This document shows, piece by piece, positions 26,578-34,896 of a stretch of DNA of 64,000 nt. Within the stretch, counting starts at the first letter, position 1, and each line of letters opens with the position of its first letter. A model generated the notes under the pieces. That model saw only the letters and a list, made by a program, of their open reading frames with translations, was not told the origin of the DNA and searched no databases. A program made the position numbers and the translations under genes. Source of the stretch: Nocardia gamkensis NBRC 108242 (lineage in GTDB: Bacteria; Actinomycetota; Actinomycetes; Mycobacteriales; Mycobacteriaceae); the NCBI RefSeq assembly GCF_001612985.1, contig NZ_BDBM01000023.1:62001-126000 (forward strand). Direction: 5' to 3'.

Positions 26578-27697
26578 TGCTCATCCGTTCCCATAGTCGA
26601 ACGTAGCCGTTGTGCACGCGCAACGCGGCGCGGCGGGCGGGCGGCGGCATATCGCTGGTGACGACGGCGCGCCAGCGGCTCGCTCGGGCCAGCGCGTCGT
26701 CGGCGTCGGAGGGCGCGGGCGCCTCGTATCCCGCGGCCAAGTGGGCCACGTCGGGCCCGGCCAGGCCGGCGCAGAGCCCGAGCCAGAGGGCGTCGTCGCT
26801 GTAGAGATAGGACTCCAGCAGGTCGCGCGCGCGGCCGCCCTCCTCCGGGACCGCGCGCGCGGCGAGGCGGGCCAGCTCGTCGAGCAGTTCGCCGCCGCGC
26901 AGCGCGGACACCTGCTCGTAGCGGCGGTGCAGCAACTGGTGCAGCGCGTCGATGCCGGTGGCCGCGTGCAGGATCTGCGACAGCTGCTGCGGAGCGAGGT
27001 CCGGATCGTGGCGCAGGGCGGCGCACGCGCAGGCCACGCCGTACAGGTCCCAGCGCTGCAACAGCTGTTCGCGCTCGGCGGCGTCCGGCCCGGGTGCGAC
27101 GAACAGGTCCGGCGCGAGGAGCAGGGCGGGGTCGGCTTCGGTGGCGAGCTTGCGCAGCAGGTCGACATCGGCGTCGGTCAGCGCGCCCGTCCGGGTGCGG
27201 GTCGCCAGGGACGCGACCACCGGAACCACCGGGATCCGCAGTTCCCTGCCGTACTGCTGGGCCGCGGCCACCGCATCGCTCCAGCGGGAGCCGATCGCGT
27301 CGGCCTTGTTCAACACCGCGATCGTGCGCTGCGGCGGCAGCGTGGCGAGCACCCTGCGATCCGCGGGCGACGGCGCGGCCGACAACACGTAGACGACGAT
27401 GTCGGCGTCGAGTTCCGGATCGGGCGCCCCGGGCCGGTCCACCGGATCGGTCTCCACCGCCGACATCAGCGCGAGCGCGTGCAGCACCGTGGTCCGCCCC
27501 GCGTGCGCGCGTCCGGCCACCTGGATTCGCGGCGGTTTGCGCCAAGCGCTGACGGCGGCCGCCGCGGCGTATCCGATCTGCGGATCGCGCCCCGTGCCGA
27601 AGCGCAGCTCGGCGAGCAGTTTGTCGAGCTGATCGTGAGCGGACGTGGGAACGCCGCGCTCCCGCAGCGGCCCATCGGAATCAGTGGCTGTCGACAT
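26564..27697 (-). CDS. GTPase-like protein with altered P-loop (Rv0209-like)
   Basis: Protein of 377 residues. GTPase motifs: P-loop VAGRAHAGRTTVLHAL (about 60-75) with Arg in place of the usual Lys, a possible DRPG switch II, hydrophobic strand DADIVVYVLS, and a good NKAD motif (AVLNKADAIG). The second half is helical and lacks membrane segments. The ATG at 27697 follows a GGGGGTG ribosome binding site; a longer frame runs back into the SDR gene but is not coding. It precedes and overlaps the Rv0210-like gene by 14 bases, so the two are probably co-translated and may form a complex. Confidence 0.75.
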   Translation of the reverse strand: MSTATDSDGPLRERGVPTSAHDQLDKLLAELRFGTGRDPQIGYAAAAAVSAWRKPPRIQVAGRAHAGRTTVLHALALMSAVETDPVDRPGAPDPELDADIVVYVLSAAPSPADRRVLATLPPQRTIAVLNKADAIGSRWSDAVAAAQQYGRELRIPVVPVVASLATRTRTGALTDADVDLLRKLATEADPALLLAPDLFVAPGPDAAEREQLLQRWDLYGVACACAALRHDPDLAPQQLSQILHAATGIDALHQLLHRRYEQVSALRGGELLDELARLAARAVPEEGGRARDLLESYLYSDDALWLGLCAGLAGPDVAHLAAGYEAPAPSDADDALARASRWRAVVTSDMPPPARRAALRVHNGYVRLWERMSSAGL

Positions 27698-27762
27698 GCC
27701 GCACACCCCCTTTACGGTGCGCAATTCTGTCAGAAGTCCGGTCGAGGGACAGGCTCGACCGC

Positions 27763-28545
27763 TCAGCTGCCACTGAAGTACTTGTTCGCGGTCCGCACCG
27801 CCCAGTTCGGCGCGTATTTCGCCACCGTCGCCAGCACTTTCGCCTGCGCGCCGATCTCGTAGTGCACCTTCGGCAGCCGGGCGCGCTTGCGGGTGGCCTC
27901 CCAGATCCCGGCGGCGACATCGTCGGCGGTCAGCCGCACACCCAGCGACTTCGTCGTCCCGGTCGTCACGCCGTCCACCATGGCCGTGGCCACGAACATC
28001 GGCCAGATCGCGAGCACCCGGATGTCGTGGCGCTCCCATTCGAGGTCGAGCGCCTCGGTGAAACTCTTGACCGCCGCCTTGCTGGCACCGTAGCTCGCGA
28101 GTTCGGCTTGGCCGTAGATCGCCGACGCCGAGCAGAGGTTCACCACCTGGGCGCCCGGGGTGTCGCGAAGGTACTGGAACGCGCTGTGCGTTCCGGTGAG
28201 CACGCCGGTCAGGTTGACCTCGATGATCGCCCGATGGGCTGCGAGGTCGATCGCCTCGAACGGTCCGGCGCGCAGAATGCCCGCGTTGTTGACCAGGATG
28301 TCCAGCCGCCCCGTCGCCGCGTGGAACTCCGCGAGCCGCTCCGCCCACTGCGTGGCGTTCGTCACATCCAGTACCCCGGTGTGTGCGGCGCCACCGGCCG
28401 CTGTGATATCACCGGAAAGCCTGGTCAGCCCGACTTCATCGATGTCGTAAGCCCCGACCTGGTATCCCTGCGCAGCGAAAAGCAAGGCCGTAGCCCGGCC
28501 GATACCGGCCGCCGCGCCGGTGATGAATACTGTCGGTCTGCTCAT
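27763..28545 (-). CDS. Short-chain dehydrogenase/reductase
   Basis: Classical SDR of 260 residues: cofactor motif TGAAAGIGRAT (about 10-20), NNAG (about 87-90), catalytic Ser in LCSASAIYG and the YxxxK pair in YGASKAAVK. Position 2 of the NAD(P) site (YDIDEVGL) has Asp, which favours NAD(H). The ATG at 28545 is chosen; the upstream frame overlaps the lipase leader. The substrate is unknown; a fairly hydrophobic C-terminal half and the lipase neighbour suggest a lipid, but this is weak. Confidence 0.88.
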   Translation of the reverse strand: MSRPTVFITGAAAGIGRATALLFAAQGYQVGAYDIDEVGLTRLSGDITAAGGAAHTGVLDVTNATQWAERLAEFHAATGRLDILVNNAGILRAGPFEAIDLAAHRAIIEVNLTGVLTGTHSAFQYLRDTPGAQVVNLCSASAIYGQAELASYGASKAAVKSFTEALDLEWERHDIRVLAIWPMFVATAMVDGVTTGTTKSLGVRLTADDVAAGIWEATRKRARLPKVHYEIGAQAKVLATVAKYAPNWAVRTANKYFSGS

Positions 28546-28696
28546 GCCCGGGGAGTCTAGTGCCGGGAACGCCGTGTACTCCGGGGTTCCCAGACGCCCG
28601 CCGGTCACTTACCCTGCAGAAGTGGTCGGCACCATAACCGGTGCGCAGCTTCACCTTTCGCATGCGGCAACCGACCTCGACGATGAGGAGGTTGCG

Positions 28697-30043
28697 ATGA
28701 CCGCGAATGTCATCGGCGCTGTGGACCCGGAGCCCGCCGGTCCCGCGGACCGCAAGCCCTTGCTGCCCAGCCTGGACCCGTTCCATCGACCGCCGAAGGG
28801 GTTCGCGGCCAAGTCGCCCGGCACCATCCTGCGCAGCAGGAAGATCGACGTGGCACTGTTCGGAATTGTCCCGCAACAGGTCTCGGCCTGGCAGCTACTG
28901 TACCGCAGCTGTGATCTGCACGGGGCGGCGGAAGCGGCGATCACCACGGTCCTGCTGCCGCTGGACGCCGAACCGGACGAGGATCGCCCGCTGCTGGCCT
29001 TCCAGACCGCGATGGACGCCGTCACCGAGAAGTGCTCCCCCTCCTACGCCCTTCGCCACGGCGCGCGGGCGCTCGGATCGGTCACCCAGTTCGAATGGCT
29101 CCTGGTCGCGAACGCACTGCGGCGCGGATGGGCGGTGACCATCGCCGACCACGAGGGACCGCACGGGAACTTCGGCGCCCCGCGGGAGCCCGGCTACCGG
29201 GCGCTCGACGGCATCCGCGCCGCCCTGCGCTTCGGCCCGCTCGGCCTCGGCCCGCGCACCCGCGTCGCGGTGTGGGGCTACTCCGGCGGCGGCATGGCCA
29301 GCTCCTGGACGGTCGAGATGGCGCCGACCTACGCTCCGGAACTCGACATCGTCGGCGCGGTGCTCGGCGCCCCGGTCGGCGACCCGGGCCAGGTCTTCGA
29401 CCGGCTCAACGGCACCCCCTACGCGGGCCTGCCCGCCATCGTCATCGCCGCCCTGCGCAGGCTGTATCCGGCGTTGAGTTCGCTGATCGATGACGAACTG
29501 AGCCCCGACGGCCACCGGTTCGTCGTCCGCGCGGAGAACGCGACACCGTTCGGGGCGATCCTCGGGCTCGCCAACAAGAAGGTGGACGACTTCCTCGACC
29601 GCCCGCTCGCCGAGGTACTCGACACCCCGCAGCTGCGGGCGATGTTCGACGACCTGCGGCTCGGCAACGCGACGCCCGCCTGCCCACTGCTGGTGGTGCA
29701 ACCCATCCACGATCAGATCATCCACATCGACGGTATCGACGGTCAGGTGGCGCGCTACCGCCGTGGCGGCGCCGCGGTGACCTACGTCCGCGACCGGCTC
29801 AGTGAGCACTTCTCGCTGCTGCCGCTGTCCACGCCGATCAGCCTGGACTGGCTGGCCGACCGGTTGGCCGGGCAGCCGGTGCGCGATGTGGGCGACACCA
29901 CCGTCTGGTCGGTCGCGGCATCGCCCTCGGGAGTGCGTGGCCTGCTGGAGATGGCGGTGACCGCGGCCAAGGTCGCGCTGGGCAGGCCACTGCGCCAGCA
30001 ACAGCCCACGGTGACCAGAATCGCGCCGGCACGCGCCGCCTGA
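28697..30043 (+). CDS. Lipase-family alpha/beta hydrolase (LIP family)
   Basis: Hydrolase of 448 residues, similar in layout to secretory-type lipases (the Candida-type LIP family, common in Nocardia and Rhodococcus). Nucleophile elbow WGYSGGGMAS (Ser about 197-199); an HDQIIH segment near 340 gives the Asp, and SEHFSLLPL near 375 the His. The ATG at 28697 is strongly supported by AGGAGG seven bases upstream. I see no clear signal peptide, so the protein may stay in the cell or use another route. It lies divergent from the SDR gene and upstream of trmB on the same strand. Confidence 0.85.
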   Translation: MTANVIGAVDPEPAGPADRKPLLPSLDPFHRPPKGFAAKSPGTILRSRKIDVALFGIVPQQVSAWQLLYRSCDLHGAAEAAITTVLLPLDAEPDEDRPLLAFQTAMDAVTEKCSPSYALRHGARALGSVTQFEWLLVANALRRGWAVTIADHEGPHGNFGAPREPGYRALDGIRAALRFGPLGLGPRTRVAVWGYSGGGMASSWTVEMAPTYAPELDIVGAVLGAPVGDPGQVFDRLNGTPYAGLPAIVIAALRRLYPALSSLIDDELSPDGHRFVVRAENATPFGAILGLANKKVDDFLDRPLAEVLDTPQLRAMFDDLRLGNATPACPLLVVQPIHDQIIHIDGIDGQVARYRRGGAAVTYVRDRLSEHFSLLPLSTPISLDWLADRLAGQPVRDVGDTTVWSVAASPSGVRGLLEMAVTAAKVALGRPLRQQQPTVTRIAPARAA

Positions 30044-30102
30044 CCTCCTGCTCAGCGGTCCGCACGCAACCGCTTACCGCACCGATCGCAGGATGCTGGA
30101 CA

Positions 30103-30915
30103 ATGGACGCCGTGAACGACGCCGCGAACCATACTGCCGAGTCAGTTCCGGGCCCGCCGTCCACAGCTTCGGCTCCGGCCGAGGGCGGGCCCGGACACAA
30201 GACCGGCTCCCGCCTGTACCCACGAGTCACCAGCTTCCGGTCGCGCAGGGGCGCGCTGACCGCGACCCAGCAGCAATCCTGGGACCGGATGTGGCCCTCG
30301 ATCGGCCGCGAGGTCGCCGACGAGCCACTGGACGCGGCCGCCTGGTTCGGCCGCGACGCACCGCTGGTCATCGAGATCGGCTGCGGCACCGGCACCGCGA
30401 CGGCCGCCATGGCGCAGGCCGAACCACACCTGAACCTGATCGGCATCGAGGTCTACCAGCCCGGGCTCGCGCAGCTGGTGCAGCGCATCGAGCGCGAAGG
30501 CATCGAGAACATCCGCCTGCTGCGCGGAGATGCGGTCGACGTGCTGGAGAACATGATTGCTGCCGAGTCGCTGACCGGCGTCCGAGTGTTCTTCCCCGAC
30601 CCGTGGCCGAAGGCGCGCCACCACAAGCGACGGCTGCTGCAACCCGCGACGGTCGCGTTGATCGCCGGCCGCCTGAAGCCGGGAGGTGTGCTGCACGTCG
30701 CCACCGACCATGCCGACTACGCCGAGCACATCCACGCCGTCGGCATGGCAGAGCCCCTGCTCCAGGGCCTGAACGAGGCCACGGGCGGGGTCAGCGAGGA
30801 GCATCGCGGCACGGCGCCGATCGGTTTCGAGCGTCCCGTCACGAAATTCGAAGGCAAGGCACATCGCGCCGGTAGCGCCATCACCGAGCTCATATGGGGG
30901 AAGATCGACCGATGA
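30103..30915 (+). CDS. trmB: tRNA (guanine-N7-)-methyltransferase
   Basis: Predicted enzyme forming m7G46 in tRNA, 270 residues. SAM motif IEIGCGTGTAT (about 90-100), GIEVYQPGL, the family block FFPDPWPKARHHKRRL (about 166-181) and the C-terminal TKFEGKAHRAG. The first 35 residues are a low-complexity Pro/Ala/Ser leader typical of actinobacterial members. ATG 30103 and GTG 30112 are both possible starts. It begins a tight run of three overlapping genes, trmB, NYN and mmpL3; the same order is recalled for Rv0208c-Rv0206c. Confidence 0.93.
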   Translation: MDAVNDAANHTAESVPGPPSTASAPAEGGPGHKTGSRLYPRVTSFRSRRGALTATQQQSWDRMWPSIGREVADEPLDAAAWFGRDAPLVIEIGCGTGTATAAMAQAEPHLNLIGIEVYQPGLAQLVQRIEREGIENIRLLRGDAVDVLENMIAAESLTGVRVFFPDPWPKARHHKRRLLQPATVALIAGRLKPGGVLHVATDHADYAEHIHAVGMAEPLLQGLNEATGGVSEEHRGTAPIGFERPVTKFEGKAHRAGSAITELIWGKIDR

Positions 30916-31640
30916 GCGTCAGTGAAATGGCCCACGAAGTGGTCGATGTTGCCGGGGAGGTGCACGGGGGCGGAGCGGAAGGTCTGGGCGGCTCGACGCC
31001 GGACGTGCGCCGCGTCCTGTTGGTCTGGGACGCCCCGAATCTCGACATGGGCCTCGGCGCCATTCTCGGCGGTCGCCCCACCGCCGCCTACCGCCCGCGG
31101 TTCGACGCGCTCGGCCGCTGGCTGCTGGCCAGGACCGCCGAACTGTCGGTGGGCGCGGTGCACCGCGTGGAACCCGAGGCCACCGTCTTCACCAACATCG
31201 CGCCGGGCACCGCCGACGTCGTGCGCCCCTGGGTGGAGGCGCTGCGCAACGTCGGCTACGCGGTCTTCGCCAAACCCAAGATCGACGACGACTCCGACGT
31301 CGACGCCGACATGCTGGCGCACATCGCCCTACGCAGTCGCGGCGCCGGCCTGGCGGGCATCATGGTCGCCTCGGCCGACGGCCAGGCGTTCCGCGAACCG
31401 CTGGAGGAACTCGCCGCCAAGGGAGTGCCGGTCCAGGTGCTCGGCTTCCGCGAGCACGCGAGTTGGGCCGTCACATCCGATACTCTCGAATTCATCGACC
31501 TCGAGGACATTCCGGGCGTGTTCCGTGAACCGCTGCCCCGGGTGAGCCTCGACTCGCTGCCCGACGAGGGTGCCTGGCTGCAGCCGTTCCGGCCGCTGTC
31601 GGCACTGCTCACCTCTCGCCCCGCCCAAGGAGTCGCTTAG
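30912..31640 (+). CDS. NYN-domain protein (Rv0207c-like)
   Basis: Protein of 242 residues with a PIN-like NYN nuclease fold: LLVWDAPNLDMGLGAIL (first Asp, about 38), KPKIDDDSDVDADMLAHIA (acidic cluster about 115-125) and IMVASADGQAF (about 150-160). The ATG at 30912 overlaps the trmB stop as ATGA, and the stop shares one base with the mmpL3 GTG. NYN proteins usually process RNA; coupling with a tRNA methyltransferase fits that. No substrate is known. The last 50 residues lie outside the domain. Confidence 0.85.
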   Translation: MSVSEMAHEVVDVAGEVHGGGAEGLGGSTPDVRRVLLVWDAPNLDMGLGAILGGRPTAAYRPRFDALGRWLLARTAELSVGAVHRVEPEATVFTNIAPGTADVVRPWVEALRNVGYAVFAKPKIDDDSDVDADMLAHIALRSRGAGLAGIMVASADGQAFREPLEELAAKGVPVQVLGFREHASWAVTSDTLEFIDLEDIPGVFREPLPRVSLDSLPDEGAWLQPFRPLSALLTSRPAQGVA

Positions 31641-34600
31641 TGTTCACACGCTGGGGCGATCTGGTATACCGGCTGCGTTTCGCCGTCATCGGCGTCGTCG
31701 TGGCCGGTCTTCTGGCTCTCGGTGGCTACGGCCTCGGGTTGGAGGACCACCTCAGCTCCAGCGGGTGGGACGATCCGACCTCGGAGTCGGCGCGTGCGGC
31801 GCGGATCAAAGACGGGGCCTTCGCACGGAATCACGACTCCGATGTCATCGTCTTGTACACCGCGCCGGATGGGAAGACCATCGATGATCCGGAGTTCAGC
31901 GGCAAGATCGTCGAGAATCTCGCCGCTCTGCCCCGCGAGCATCCGGACGAGATCACCAAGATCAACGGGATGTACTGGCGGAACGACGCGAACATTCCGA
32001 CTCAGGCCAGCATTTTCGGGTCGAAGGACAAGAAGTACGCCTTCGCCTCCATCGCCATCAGGGGCGATAACGACACCGATATGGTGCGCAACTACCGCAA
32101 GGTGAAGAACGTCTTCTTCATCCCCGGCGTCGACGTCCAGGTGACCGGGTTGCAGGCCGTCGCGGGCACATTGAACGACACGATGGCCGACGATCAGAAG
32201 CGCATGGAGATCCTCGCCATTCCGGCCGTGGCCCTCCTGCTCTTCTTCATCTTCGGCGGGATCGTCGCCGCCGCGCTGCCGCTGGTCGTCGGTGGCCTCA
32301 CCGTGGTCGGCGCCTGGGGGATCGTCCGCTTCATCACCGAGTTCACCGAGGTGAATTCGTTCGTCTCGCCGGTCGTCTCGATGATCGGCCTCGGTCTTGC
32401 CATCGACTACGGCCTGTTCATCGTGAGCCGATTCCGCGAGGAACTCGCCGAGGGATACAGCACAAAGGCGGCTGTGCGTAGATCGGTGATGACGGCGGGC
32501 CGCACCGTGGTGTTCTCCGCCACCATGATCGTCGCCAGCCTCGGCGGCATGCTGCTGTTCCCTCAGGGCTTCCTGAAATCGGTCGCCTACGGCGCCATCG
32601 CGACGGTCACCTTGGCGGCACTGACCTCGATCACCGTATTGCCCGCGATGCTGGCGGTGCTCGGCAAGCGCGTCGACATGCTGGGCCTCAAGCGGTTCCG
32701 CAAGACAAAGACTGCCGACGAAGTGGAGGGCGGCCTCTGGGGGCAGTCGACCCGCTGGGTGATGAAGCATCCGCTCAAGATCGCGATTCCACTCTGCATC
32801 GTCTTGCTGCTGCTGATCATTCCGGTCAAGAACCTGACTTTCGGCGGCATCAACGAGCGGTATCTGCCGCCGGACAATTCGACCCGGCTGGCGCAGAAGC
32901 AATTCGACACGATCTTCCCGCTGCGCAAGTCGGATCCGATCGAACTGGTCTTCGTCGTCGACGATCCCAGCCTCGCTCCCCAGGTGGGCAAGGTGGTGAA
33001 GGAGGCGAGCAAAGCGCCCGGGTTGGCCGGCGAATTCGCTTACCCGCCGAGCACGGCTCCCAACGACAAGACCATTTACAACACGTCCGTCACGTTGACC
33101 AATTCGGAAGACGCCGATCCGACCATCGAGTACCTGCGCTCGCTGGAATTGCCCGACGGTGTCACCCTGCTCGTCGGCGGTCAGCCGACGATCCAGAAGG
33201 ACAGCATCGACGCCCTGCTGGGCCGGATGCCCCTGATGATCGCGCTGGTCCTGTTCGTGACGACGCTGCTGATGTTCCTGACCTTCGGGTCGCTGGTGCT
33301 GCCGATCAAGGCCGCGCTGATGAGCGCCCTCGGCCTCGGGTCCACGCTCGGCATCCTCACCTGGATCTTCATCGATGGCCACGGCGCGGGCCTGCTGAAC
33401 TTCACTCCGCAGCCGATCATGTCGCCGGTGCTGGTGCTGATCATCGCGATCATCTACGGTCTGTCGACCGACTACGAAGTCTTCCTCATGTCGCGCATGG
33501 TCGAGGCGCGTGCACAGGGCGCGAGCACCACCGAGGCCGTCCGGATCGGCACCGCGCAGACCGGCCGGATCATCACCGCCGCCGCGCTGATCCTGCTCGT
33601 CGTCACCGGCGCGTTCGCCTTCTCCGACCTGGTGATGATGCAGTACATCGCCTACGGCATGATCGCCGCGCTGTTCATCGACGCGACCGTGCTGCGCATG
33701 CTGCTCGTCCCGGCGACCATGAAGCTTCTCGGTGACGACTGCTGGTGGGCGCCTGCCTGGATGAAGAAGGTGCAGGAGAAGGTCGGGCTCGGTGAGCCGA
33801 TTCTTGATGACGAGCGTCCCGGCGACGGCGATCTCGTCGACCTGGTCAAGACCACGCCGATCACCGACCCGGTGACCATGCAGATTCCCGCGGTCGCCGA
33901 CGCCAACAAGGTGCCGCGCAGGCGTAAGCCGCGTACGGTCGCCGAGATCGAGGCCGAAGCGCCCACCAGGCGGCTGGACCGGGTTCCGCCGTCGCCGGCG
34001 CCGCAGGCGACGCCCGTGCCTCCGCCGCTCGATCCGAGCAGGCAGCGACCGGAACCGCCGCGGAATGCCACCCCTCCGCAGGGTGAGCCGATTCGCCCGC
34101 GGCGGATCTCGCAGGCGCCGAACCCTCCGCGCTCGACACCGGACCGGACGGAGCAGCGGCCACCGTCGCCGCCCGCGAACCCGCAAGGCCTCGCAGCGCC
34201 CCGCCCGATTCCGCCCACGGGTCTGCCGCAGGACCAGAACGCGCCGCACGCCGGTGTGCCGTCGGTCGTTTTCCCCGAGCACAGCCCGCGACCCGTCGTG
34301 TCCTCGGTCACGCCGCCCGCACCGCGCCCGACCGCCGCACCGGAACCCCTTCCGCTGTCCGGCATCTCGCAAGACCCGACCCTCGACCTCGCCCAGCAGC
34401 CCGGCGCCCCTCGTGCGGCGCGGCATCTGCCGCCCGACGCCCCTGGCGCTTTCGACGGTCCCGCTCACCGCGCACCCGAGCCCGAGCCCGAGCCCGAAGC
34501 GCCCGCGGAGCCGTACAACGGACCGGACACCACCAACCGCAGCAGTATCGAGAGCTGGATGGCCGAACTCCGCTCTTCCCGCCGCCACGTCGGCAGGCCC

Positions 34601-34678
34601 GAGGAGGGCCGCCATCACGGCGGCGACGGCCGCACGGTGAGCGTGAACGAACTACTGCGCCGCCGCGACCGCGAGTGA
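31640..34678 (+). CDS. mmpL3: MmpL3-type RND transporter for trehalose mycolates
   Basis: RND-superfamily exporter, 1012 residues, that moves trehalose monomycolate across the inner membrane using proton motive force. Two six-helix halves; each carries the Asp-Tyr proton-relay motif (GLAIDYGLFIVSRF, about 250-263, and GLSTDYEVFLMSRM, about 609-622). Periplasmic domains lie at about 40-190 and 400-530. The C-terminal 270 residues are a cytoplasmic Pro/Arg-rich tail, longer than needed for transport. GTG start shares a base with the preceding NYN stop. Essential in mycobacteria; identity supported by trmB and NYN neighbours as in Rv0208c-Rv0206c. Confidence 0.93.
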   Translation: MFTRWGDLVYRLRFAVIGVVVAGLLALGGYGLGLEDHLSSSGWDDPTSESARAARIKDGAFARNHDSDVIVLYTAPDGKTIDDPEFSGKIVENLAALPREHPDEITKINGMYWRNDANIPTQASIFGSKDKKYAFASIAIRGDNDTDMVRNYRKVKNVFFIPGVDVQVTGLQAVAGTLNDTMADDQKRMEILAIPAVALLLFFIFGGIVAAALPLVVGGLTVVGAWGIVRFITEFTEVNSFVSPVVSMIGLGLAIDYGLFIVSRFREELAEGYSTKAAVRRSVMTAGRTVVFSATMIVASLGGMLLFPQGFLKSVAYGAIATVTLAALTSITVLPAMLAVLGKRVDMLGLKRFRKTKTADEVEGGLWGQSTRWVMKHPLKIAIPLCIVLLLLIIPVKNLTFGGINERYLPPDNSTRLAQKQFDTIFPLRKSDPIELVFVVDDPSLAPQVGKVVKEASKAPGLAGEFAYPPSTAPNDKTIYNTSVTLTNSEDADPTIEYLRSLELPDGVTLLVGGQPTIQKDSIDALLGRMPLMIALVLFVTTLLMFLTFGSLVLPIKAALMSALGLGSTLGILTWIFIDGHGAGLLNFTPQPIMSPVLVLIIAIIYGLSTDYEVFLMSRMVEARAQGASTTEAVRIGTAQTGRIITAAALILLVVTGAFAFSDLVMMQYIAYGMIAALFIDATVLRMLLVPATMKLLGDDCWWAPAWMKKVQEKVGLGEPILDDERPGDGDLVDLVKTTPITDPVTMQIPAVADANKVPRRRKPRTVAEIEAEAPTRRLDRVPPSPAPQATPVPPPLDPSRQRPEPPRNATPPQGEPIRPRRISQAPNPPRSTPDRTEQRPPSPPANPQGLAAPRPIPPTGLPQDQNAPHAGVPSVVFPEHSPRPVVSSVTPPAPRPTAAPEPLPLSGISQDPTLDLAQQPGAPRAARHLPPDAPGAFDGPAHRAPEPEPEPEAPAEPYNGPDTTNRSSIESWMAELRSSRRHVGRPEEGRHHGGDGRTVSVNELLRRRDRE

Positions 34679-34765
34679 GCGTGTAGGCGTCGCGAATGGA
34701 AACGCCGACGCGCCTTGGCCGGGTAGTTCGCCCGGAAAGAACGCAGCGGCCTTACCGATCAGTGT

Positions 34766-34858
34766 TTACGGACGCGCTGTGTAGTACCACCAGTCCGGCT
34801 CGCCATTCGGAATGTACGGTTCGCATCCGGTGTAGACCGTTGCGCGTTCGTTGATCAC
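34766..34858 (-). CDS. Possible 30-residue aromatic-rich small protein
   Basis: In the 218-base gap between mmpL3 and the DUF2339 gene, a GTG frame gives 30 residues ending in YIPNGEPDWWYYTARP. The composition is unlike the usual GC-rich shadow frame. No ribosome binding site is visible and the frame is also open upstream through the DUF2339 gene, so it may be a remnant or chance. Confidence 0.25.
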   Translation of the reverse strand: MINERATVYTGCEPYIPNGEPDWWYYTARP

Positions 34859-34896
34859 TGCGATTCGCGGCTGCAGGGCTGCGCACCCGAGGTGGC

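Noticed and set aside
31637..34618. 993-residue minus-strand frame opposite mmpL3
   Set aside because: Long only because of GC content; His/Arg/Asp-rich composition and no domain, opposite a clear MmpL3.
34684..34715. Hairpin after mmpL3 as terminator
   Set aside because: The best stem is only six to seven base pairs with a long loop and no T-run.
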